Assembly (NCBI GenBank): GCA_001771615.1
Contig: MEUF01000072.1
Span: 3,033 to 8,413 of the forward strand
DNA length: 5,381 bases
Origin: a candidate division WOR-1 bacterium RIFOXYB2_FULL_48_7
GTDB taxonomy: Bacteria; Margulisbacteria; WOR-1; O2-12-FULL-45-9; XYB2-FULL-48-7
Direction of reading: 5' to 3'
Notes under the pieces: generated by a model
The model's database searches: none
Told to the model about the DNA's origin: nothing
What the model saw: only the letters and a program-made list of their open reading frames with translations
Position numbers and translations under genes: made by a program
Part shown: piece by piece, positions 1 through 4,140 of the stretch
Layout of the letters: the number at the start of each line of letters is the position of its first letter
How positions within the stretch are numbered: the first letter of the stretch is position 1

Positions 1-342
1 GCCGGCCGCCTTGATCTTTTCCACTACTGTAGCGTCATAAGGCGGGAGGTAATTGGACAGGATTTTGGAACTGCAAGTAGTAAGCACCCCCCTGGTGCAC
101 ATGTTGTCTTTGACGGCGATTGGTAATCCGGTCAAGGGGGTAATATTTTCACCTGCCTGCAGTCGTTTATCAGCCTCTCTGGCCTGGGTAATGGCCTCGC
201 TTTCAGTCAGGGTCACGAAAGCCTGGACTTTATTCTCGGTTTGAGCGATGCGGGCAAAAATGGCCTTCGTCAATTCAACAGAACTGATCTGTCTACTGAC
301 TAACAATGTGTGCAATTCGTGAGCAGTTTTAGTATGCATCAT
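1..342 (-). CDS. gatA: Asp-tRNA(Asn)/Glu-tRNA(Gln) amidotransferase subunit A, N-terminal part (runs off left edge)
   Basis: This is the first 114 codons of GatA, the amidase subunit of the GatCAB transamidosome. GatA frees ammonia from Gln (or Asn) to amidate Glu-tRNA(Gln) or Asp-tRNA(Asn) in the cytoplasm. The amidase-signature N-terminus is clear: an HELHTLL/SSVELTKAIFARI helix pair, then TGLPIAVKDNM (about 71-81), which carries the first catalytic lysine (Lys78 here), then the TTCSSKIL and PYDATVVEKIKAAG segments typical of GatA. The cis-Ser and nucleophilic Ser lie beyond the window. The frame is open to the edge and so has no stop here. Two tandem ATGs (342-340 and 339-337) are possible starts. 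The first overlaps the gatC stop as ATGA, so translational coupling to gatC is likely, and no good SD is visible. GatB is not in the window. The identification is firm; only which of the two Mets is used is open. Confidence 0.95.
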   Translation of the reverse strand, partial: MMHTKTAHELHTLLVSRQISSVELTKAIFARIAQTENKVQAFVTLTESEAITQAREADKRLQAGENITPLTGLPIAVKDNMCTRGVLTTCSSKILSNYLPPYDATVVEKIKAAG

Positions 343-617
343 TCCATTATTTTTGGGACCCGGAACATATGCGACTCCACCTCTGGCCCGTTAGCCAGGA
401 TGTCCTCAATATTATTACAGGTTATGACCTGATCTTCCCGAAAAACATTTTTCATGGGGATGGCCTGGGTGGTGGGGGGGATATCATCGGTCTTAATTTT
501 TTTTAGACTATTGGCAAACTCCAAAATATCGCTAAGTTGTTTGGCGAAAAGCTTCTTTTCTTCATCTGACAGGCCCAGCCTGGCTAATTTGGCAACGTGG
601 TCAACGTCTATCTGCAT
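339..617 (-). CDS. gatC: Asp-tRNA(Asn)/Glu-tRNA(Gln) amidotransferase subunit C
   Basis: GatC is the small subunit that wraps around GatA and stabilises the GatA-GatB complex. It has 92 residues, the normal size for the family. It opens with the diagnostic DVDHVAKLARLGLSDEE helix (about 4-20), then the QLSDILEFANSLKKI helix (27-41), the DDIPPTTQAIPM linker (44-55), and an FREDQV segment (59-64) with the usual C-terminal tail. Its stop overlaps the gatA start. The ATG at 617-615 lies 15 bp after the tsaD stop in the same frame, with no SD. Instead, a TATAAT box ends 6 nt before the ATG, so this gene may be read from a leaderless transcript made by its own promoter inside the end of tsaD, as well as by read-through from tsaD. 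Confidence 0.96.
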   Translation of the reverse strand: MQIDVDHVAKLARLGLSDEEKKLFAKQLSDILEFANSLKKIKTDDIPPTTQAIPMKNVFREDQVITCNNIEDILANGPEVESHMFRVPKIME

Positions 618-652
618 AGGGCTATTATATCTTTACAAGCGGAGGCTGGCAA
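618..652 (-). promoter_or_regulatory. Predicted sigma70-type promoter for gatCA giving a leaderless mRNA
   Basis: On the minus strand, TTGCCA (652-647, 5 of 6 to the -35 consensus) is followed by a 17-nt spacer and TATAAT (629-624, 6 of 6). Six nucleotides then precede the gatC ATG, so the usual +1, 7 nt after the -10 box, is the A of the ATG itself. The -35 and most of the spacer lie in the last tsaD codons. No SD precedes gatC, which fits leaderless initiation. The motif is seen in the sequence; transcription from it is inferred. Confidence 0.65.
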
Positions 653-1664
653 CGGGTGATAAATCATAATGGGCCGTAACCTGTGGACTGTGGTTTGTGA
701 GTTGGTAATAAGCGGCAGCACCAATCATGGCGGCATTATCGGTGCAAAATTCTAAATCGGGGATAATGACCTCGAGCCCGGCTGCCTGTCCCCTGGCTTG
801 TAGTTCTGTTCTTAGCTGGGAATTGGCCGAAACACCGCCAGCCAAGGCGATTGTCTGGCAATTATATTCATCCGCCGCCCGAATGGTTTTATCTACCAAG
901 ACATCAACAACGGCCTGCTGGAAGCTGGCCGCAATATCAGCTATTGAATAGCTTTGCTCTCGGGAAACCAGATTTATTACGGCGGTCTTTAACCCGCTAA
1001 AGCTAAAATCGTATCCATATGACCCCTCGATCATCGGGCGCTTAAATGCGATGGCCTGCGGATTTCCTGTCTTTGCCAGCTTATCGATTATTGGCCCTCC
1101 GGGATAACCTAGGTTGAGAAAACGGGCAATTTTATCAAAAGCTTCGCCGGCAGCGTCGTCCCGGGTCCGGCCCAATGTCTTATATTTTCCATGGCTCTCA
1201 ACCAGGACCAACATGGTATGGCCGCCAGATACCAAAAGACAAATAAATGGGAATTGGGATTTGGAAGTTGATTTTGAAGTTTGATGTTTGATGTTTGAAG
1301 TTATGAAATTAGCATAGATATGTCCTGCAAGATGATTGACCCCCAGCAACGGGATATTTAGTCCATAGGCGATAGCTTTGGCGGCGGAGAGGCCAACAAG
1401 GAGGGAGCCGATTAATCCCGGCCCATACGTTACGGCAACAGCAGTCAAATCTTTAAAAGATATTTTAGCCTTTTCCAGGGCTTCTTTGATCAGGGGATTG
1501 ATGACCTCAATATGTTTACGACTGGCTATTTCGGGGACAATGCCGCCGTATTTACGGTGCAGATCAATTTGTGAAGAGACAAGATTGGCTAAAATAGCGC
1601 AATTGTCGCCGATAATGGCGACAGAGGTTTCATCACACGATGTCTCAATTGAAAGAATGAGCAT
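633..1664 (-). CDS. tsaD: tRNA N6-adenosine threonylcarbamoyltransferase TsaD (Kae1/YgjD family)
   Basis: TsaD transfers the threonylcarbamoyl group from threonylcarbamoyl-AMP to A37 of ANN-decoding tRNAs (t6A), working with TsaB and TsaE in bacteria. It is a 343-residue ASKHA-fold protein of near-usual length with all signatures in order: IETSCDETSVAI (6-17), HRKYGGIVPEIASR (36-49), YGPGLIGSLLVG (80-91), metal ligands His111 and His115 in HLAGH, SGGHT (146-150), RDDAAGEAFDK (168-178), GYPGGP (186-191), SFSGLKTA (221-228), AGGVSAN (275-281), and CTDNAAMI (307-314), where Asp309 is the third metal ligand. The start MLILSIETSC is canonical. No SD precedes it, but an extended -10 box lies just upstream. 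One oddity is a loop at about 122-137 (SNIKHQTSKSTSKSQ), longer by roughly ten residues than I recall for homologues and encoded by heptad-repeat DNA. gatC follows after 15 bp. Confidence 0.97.
   Translation of the reverse strand: MLILSIETSCDETSVAIIGDNCAILANLVSSQIDLHRKYGGIVPEIASRKHIEVINPLIKEALEKAKISFKDLTAVAVTYGPGLIGSLLVGLSAAKAIAYGLNIPLLGVNHLAGHIYANFITSNIKHQTSKSTSKSQFPFICLLVSGGHTMLVLVESHGKYKTLGRTRDDAAGEAFDKIARFLNLGYPGGPIIDKLAKTGNPQAIAFKRPMIEGSYGYDFSFSGLKTAVINLVSREQSYSIADIAASFQQAVVDVLVDKTIRAADEYNCQTIALAGGVSANSQLRTELQARGQAAGLEVIIPDLEFCTDNAAMIGAAAYYQLTNHSPQVTAHYDLSPVASLRL
1249..1300. repeat. Heptad-periodic repeat tract inside tsaD
   Basis: Plus-strand units fall on a 7-bp spacing: GGGAATT (1249-1255), GGGATTT (1256-1262), GGAAGTT (1263-1269), a 9-base unit ending TTTTGAA (1270-1278), GTTTGAT (1279-1285), GTTTGAT (1286-1292), then GTTTGAA (1293-1299). 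On the coding (minus) strand these read as ATCAAAC/CCAAATC-like words. The tract encodes the polar, low-complexity TsaD residues of about 123-139 (NIKHQTSKSTSKSQ and flanks), between the HxxxH metal motif and SGGHT, and it keeps the frame. It resembles heptamer tracts otherwise found between genes in some uncultivated bacteria; that comparison is from memory. Confidence 0.7.
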
Positions 1665-1685
1665 TGATATTGTTATATTTTACCA
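1665..1685 (-). promoter_or_regulatory. Possible extended -10 promoter for tsaD with a very short leader
   Basis: On the minus strand TGG-TAAAAT (1685-1677) matches an extended -10 (TGn plus a hexamer with 5 of 6). No convincing -35 lies 16-18 nt upstream. The predicted +1 near 1670 leaves a leader of about 6 nt before the tsaD ATG and no room for an SD. An overlapping alternative hexamer, TATAAC (1677-1672), would make the transcript leaderless. This is weaker than the gatC and arsR promoters. Confidence 0.4.
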
Positions 1686-1761
1686 TGATAACTGTTTTTC
1701 CTGCCGATGTGTCATCGATGGACAATAGTCAATTGATCCTTCCTGATTAAAGGCCAGATTG

Positions 1762-1773
1762 GTGAAATTTCAC
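1762..1773. promoter_or_regulatory. Perfect 12-bp palindrome in the divergent intergenic region
   Basis: GTGAAATTTCAC is a perfect 6+6 palindrome midway between divergent tsaD and the plus-strand methyltransferase gene. The position suits a regulator site, but a 12-bp palindrome is expected about once by chance in a window of this size, so support is weak. Confidence 0.25.
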
Positions 1774-1811
1774 AAGGGAAGGGGCGAAGAATAGGCAGAG
1801 ATCAAATCTCA

Positions 1812-1823
1812 TAATAATTATTA
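1812..1823. promoter_or_regulatory. AT-only 12-bp palindrome just before the methyltransferase start
   Basis: TAATAATTATTA is a perfect palindrome ending 5 bp before the ATG at 1829. A CATAAT hexamer (1810-1815, 5 of 6 to the -10 consensus) overlaps its left edge and would give a leader of only about 7 nt, but no -35 is visible. It could be an operator or simply AT-rich promoter DNA. Confidence 0.25.
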
Positions 1824-1828
1824 AACAA

Positions 1829-2815
1829 ATGACTAGAGTAACCCCAAAAACAATGGCCGCAAGATATTATCGTTCGTTCAAACCACAAACGGAGGGTGAA
1901 AAATCGTATCTGCGGAGTTTTGTTGAGCATGTCAGGCAGGCTTCGTCGGGTGAGGCAGTAACAGGTAGGTTTAGTTGTAACCCGAGCGCAATCCGGTTTG
2001 TGACGTTGAGAGAGGGCATTGAGGACCTGGATCCGGTCAGGTTTGTCAATATTGCTGGACAGGGAGTTTTTGGGATACAAGTATGGTTTCCCTATATCCC
2101 CGTCTCCCAGATGAATTATCTTGATTATCTCGAAGACATTGATTTTGAAATGTCATATAAGCCCTTCAGCTATCAACAACAAGTGGAAATCAGCTGGGCC
2201 ATGCCTTTTGTTGAGCCATATTTAGATGATGTAACCTTTCTGGTCGAGCCGACCGACAAGGTGTTGAATTGGCACCAACCAGAGAAATGTATGGCCCCGG
2301 CAGATATTCTGGCGTATCATTCCGTCTATCACCCATTGATTTTGCGCGAAATAGCTCATCTAGGCCTACCCAAGGGTGCCTTAGTTTGCGATCCGGCTTG
2401 CGGGGATGGATATTTAATTTCAGAGGTCCACAGGAATTTTCCCTCACTACGTCTGGCTGCTAGTGATGTTTCTAGTGCGATGGCTTCGATTGCTCGAAGG
2501 AATAACCCTGATTTGCGGGGAATTCACGTTAATGATGCTTCAGAGTTATCGTATCTTCATTTGGGTTCAGTCTCGCTTTTTATCTTTTGTGGCCTGCTCA
2601 ATGACCTGGTCGTTAGCAAAAGTAAAGCAGAATGGATTATGTCAGCCGCCCTGGAAAAGGCCCGTGCGGATGCCTTTTTTATTATCACCGGAAAAACTAT
2701 GTCTCACTTTGACGCGGATGAGCTGTTGGGTCAATTCGGGTTAAGGGCATTGGTACGGGCTAAATGGCATGAAGACTCAGTTACTTCTTTTTATACTTGT
2801 ATCCGGGCAGACTAA
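1829..2815 (+). CDS. Class I SAM-dependent methyltransferase with unrecognised N-terminal domain
   Basis: This 328-residue protein divides into two parts. The C-terminal half (about 165-328) is a Rossmann-type methyltransferase: motif I LVCDPACGDGYL (185-196) binds SAM, Asp213 in AASDVS is the acidic end of strand 2 that should hold the ribose, NDAS (235-238) fits motif III, and VSLFIFCGLLNDLV (248-261) fits strand 4. Motif I resembles the DPACGxG of N6-adenine DNA methyltransferases, but no NPPY follows, so DNA methylation is unlikely and the substrate is unknown. I do not recognise the N-terminal half (1-160), which is rich in aromatic residues and has no signal peptide or membrane helix. 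The ATG at 1829 is the only plausible start in the open stretch upstream; it has no SD and sits 5 bp after an AT palindrome. A shorter start at Met9 is possible. The gene stands alone, divergent from tsaD and convergent with dsrE. Confidence 0.85.
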   Translation: MTRVTPKTMAARYYRSFKPQTEGEKSYLRSFVEHVRQASSGEAVTGRFSCNPSAIRFVTLREGIEDLDPVRFVNIAGQGVFGIQVWFPYIPVSQMNYLDYLEDIDFEMSYKPFSYQQQVEISWAMPFVEPYLDDVTFLVEPTDKVLNWHQPEKCMAPADILAYHSVYHPLILREIAHLGLPKGALVCDPACGDGYLISEVHRNFPSLRLAASDVSSAMASIARRNNPDLRGIHVNDASELSYLHLGSVSLFIFCGLLNDLVVSKSKAEWIMSAALEKARADAFFIITGKTMSHFDADELLGQFGLRALVRAKWHEDSVTSFYTCIRAD

Positions 2816-2863
2816 CATTCGGGTTAGGGGTATAAAAATCTTGCAGATAATAAAGATCAAGGC

Positions 2864-3184
2864 TTAGAACGTGACAACCTTATCGCTCTCTTTAATTATT
2901 TCGTACATATCTTTCAAGGTTGAAATTGGGCACATAGCAGTCTCTGCTTGTTCCCTGGCCTTGATGCAGGTGCCGCAAGCAAACACTTTCCCTCCGGCTG
3001 TTAGGAATTTGTCAGCCTGTTCAATGGTTGGGAATTTTTCGGTGCTGATCTTTTGATACTCCACCCCTTTGCCCATGAAAAAGACTTTGACCTCATCTTT
3101 TTGCCCTAAGGCGTAATTAGCATAACGCAGGGCATTCCAACAGGTTTCAGGCTCGTTATTGGCAATTATTATCCCAATTTTCAT
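2864..3184 (-). CDS. DsrE-family small cytoplasmic protein, probable sulfur carrier
   Basis: This 106-residue protein of the DsrE/DsrF-like fold opens with a MKIGIIIANNEPETCWNALR strand-helix and continues with DEVKVFFMGKGVEY (30-43), the conserved KVFACGTCIKAR (66-77), then CPISTLKDMYEIIKESDKVV (85-104). Cys70 in the CGTC motif matches the position of the active cysteine in the family; Cys73 and Cys85 also sit in conserved segments. Relatives move sulfane sulfur as persulfides (DsrE, TusD) or are uncharacterised predicted peroxiredoxin-like proteins. There is no signal peptide. It is the last gene of a three-gene operon, starting 1 nt after the methyltransferase stop, and it has the best SD in the window (AAAGGAGGAG, 3200-3191), which settles the start. 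The family is confident; the actual role is not. Confidence 0.88.
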   Translation of the reverse strand: MKIGIIIANNEPETCWNALRYANYALGQKDEVKVFFMGKGVEYQKISTEKFPTIEQADKFLTAGGKVFACGTCIKAREQAETAMCPISTLKDMYEIIKESDKVVTF

Positions 3185-3185
3185 C

Positions 3186-3758
3186 TCAATCTCCTCCTTT
3201 TATTAAAGTGATTCCGTAGTGATAGGGTTTTAGGTCGTATTGGATTGGTTGGACAAAACCGGCTTCTGTGGCCCACCCGATGCATTGTTCCGGTTTGGGG
3301 CGGAATTCCATGGCGGGGCCTCGCGGGGTAGAGGGGTCGTAATTCCAGTGGAGGATGCCGATTGTCCCGCTCGGCTTTAAAATCCTATAAGCTTCTTGCA
3401 ATAGTTCGACAGGTTTTTCCAGATGAAGTATGTTAAAAAGCATGGCGTAATCAACGCTAGCTTCTTTCAATCCCGTTCCTTCAGCAATAAAATCGCGCAA
3501 AATAGTTTCAATATTATTTATCTTCCGCTTTTGCGCAATATCCCTGGTATAGCGGACCATCTCCGATTCGATATCAAACGCAAAAACCTTGCCTTGAATG
3601 ATTTGGGCGGCTGGGATGGTAAAGGTGCCGTAACCGCAGCCAAATTCAGCTATATCTCCCGTCTGGCTGGTTAGCCCAAGCGTTTTGAGGATAATTTCCG
3701 GTTGAAAGAACTTTTCCCACAGTTCACGGTCGGGCATTCCGCTGTCTCTAACTTTCAT
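3186..3758 (-). CDS. Small class I SAM-dependent methyltransferase in the arsR-dsrE operon
   Basis: This 190-residue single-domain methyltransferase has motif I IAEFGCGYGTFTIPAA (36-51), Asp62 in FAFDIE as the likely SAM-ribose ligand, RDF (88-90) as motif II/III, SVDYAMLFNILHLEKP (101-116) as strand 4, and RILKPSGTIGILHWNY (125-140) as post-strand-4/strand 5. The core is complete, so it is probably active. The C-terminal PRGPAMEFRPKPEQCIGW segment may shape the substrate pocket. It lacks the multiple conserved cysteines of ArsM arsenite methyltransferases, and the substrate is unknown. The start overlaps the end of the arsR-type gene by 11 bp and has no SD, which suggests coupling. The N-terminus MKVRDSGMPD looks family-like; Met8 is an alternative. 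Its last codons, Lys-Gly-Gly-Asp, are formed by the SD of the next gene. Confidence 0.88.
   Translation of the reverse strand: MKVRDSGMPDRELWEKFFQPEIILKTLGLTSQTGDIAEFGCGYGTFTIPAAQIIQGKVFAFDIESEMVRYTRDIAQKRKINNIETILRDFIAEGTGLKEASVDYAMLFNILHLEKPVELLQEAYRILKPSGTIGILHWNYDPSTPRGPAMEFRPKPEQCIGWATEAGFVQPIQYDLKPYHYGITLIKGGD
3191..3200 (-). promoter_or_regulatory. Strong Shine-Dalgarno for dsrE inside the methyltransferase 3' end
   Basis: On the minus strand AAAGGAGGAG ends 6 nt before the dsrE ATG, optimal spacing. It is the only strong SD seen in the window and encodes the final Lys-Gly-Gly of the upstream methyltransferase. Confidence 0.85.
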
Positions 3759-4083
3759 GTTTTTGCTTGCCCCATTTATTCGCGGTTTTATTGGCCTCCG
3801 CCAGGTGTTCGATAAGGACCTGTCTCATAATATCGCAGGCTTTGATTACTTTTGGGTTGGCAATCCGATAAAATATGTTTAATCCGGCTCGCCTGGCCCT
3901 GACAATGCCCTTGGCCCGCATCACGGCCAAATGTTGTGACAAATTAGCCTTTTTGATTTTCAGGCTTCCCAGTAGCTTGCCCGCTGACAGCTCCTTGTCT
4001 CGCAAGGTGTTTATGATCTCAATCCTTTTTGGGTTGGCCAGGGTTTTGCAGATATCGGCATGCATTTCGTAAAGCTCTTTCAT
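3748..4083 (-). CDS. ArsR/SmtB-family winged-helix transcriptional regulator
   Basis: This 111-residue repressor-type protein has an N-terminal helix with HADICKTLANPKRIEIINTL (8-27), the classic ArsR entry. A helix-turn-helix spans about 32-58 (SAGKLLGSL turn, recognition helix KKANLSQHLAVMRAKG), followed by a beta-wing, GIVRARRAGLNIFYRI (59-74), and a C-terminal dimer helix (about 77-95). The arsenic-type CxC site (ELCVCDL in ArsR) is absent, being ELSAGKL here. The only cysteines are Cys12 in helix 1 and Cys83 in helix 5, and these helices pack together in ArsR dimers, so a thiol switch or a metal site across them is possible. It heads an operon with a methyltransferase and a DsrE protein and probably represses its own promoter. 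The ATG is 3-4 nt from the predicted +1, with no SD. The ligand is not known. Confidence 0.92.
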   Translation of the reverse strand: MKELYEMHADICKTLANPKRIEIINTLRDKELSAGKLLGSLKIKKANLSQHLAVMRAKGIVRARRAGLNIFYRIANPKVIKACDIMRQVLIEHLAEANKTANKWGKQKHES

Positions 4084-4122
4084 AGTTGCGATAATTATAA
4101 ACTATAATCATTGTTGTGTCAA
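4084..4122 (-). promoter_or_regulatory. Perfect-consensus sigma70 promoter of the arsR-methyltransferase-dsrE operon
   Basis: On the minus strand TTGACA (4122-4117), a 17-nt spacer and TATAAT (4099-4094) match the consensus at every position. The expected +1 is about 4087-4086, only 3-4 nt before the ATG, so the mRNA would be near-leaderless. Such a strong promoter fits a repressed, inducible operon. Confidence 0.8.
4090..4112. promoter_or_regulatory. Candidate operator dyad for the ArsR-type regulator
   Basis: Two 10-bp arms around a 3-bp centre match at 8 of 10 positions, with a perfect ATTATA/TATAAT core. The dyad covers the -10 box and most of the spacer of the arsR promoter. ArsR/SmtB repressors typically bind AT-rich dyads overlapping their own promoters, so autoregulation is inferred from position and symmetry. 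Confidence 0.6.
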
Positions 4123-4127
4123 CTGGG

Positions 4128-4140
4128 CAATAATTTATTG
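4128..4140. promoter_or_regulatory. Short dyad upstream of the arsR -35, over the lipoprotein stop
   Basis: CAATAA and TTATTG flank a single central base in a perfect inverted repeat. It lies just upstream of the arsR -35 and includes the lipoprotein stop codon. The one-base centre rules out a terminator hairpin. It could be a second operator half or an AT-rich UP-like element, or chance. Confidence 0.25.

Noticed and set aside
1249..1300. CRISPR-like or mobile repeat
   Set aside because: Units are 7 bp with no spacers and are translated in frame within tsaD.
1802..2080. Minus-strand frame of 92 codons across the intergenic region and methyltransferase start
   Set aside because: Cys/Arg-rich with no recognisable domain; a shadow of the plus-strand gene.
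2463..2744. Alternative plus-strand frame over the methyltransferase domain, raising the idea of a frameshift
   Set aside because: The 328-codon frame carries motif I, the acidic strand-2 residue and the strand-4 motif without interruption, so no frameshift is needed.
2816..2863. Possible bidirectional terminator between the convergent genes
   Set aside because: Only a weak 5-bp AT-rich ATCTT/AAGAT stem with a 10-base loop before TTTTTATA on the minus strand; too unstable to claim.
3186..3758. Arsenite methyltransferase (ArsM) suggested by the adjacent ArsR-type gene
   Set aside because: Too short and lacking the conserved cysteine set of ArsM; the regulator also lacks the CxC arsenic site.
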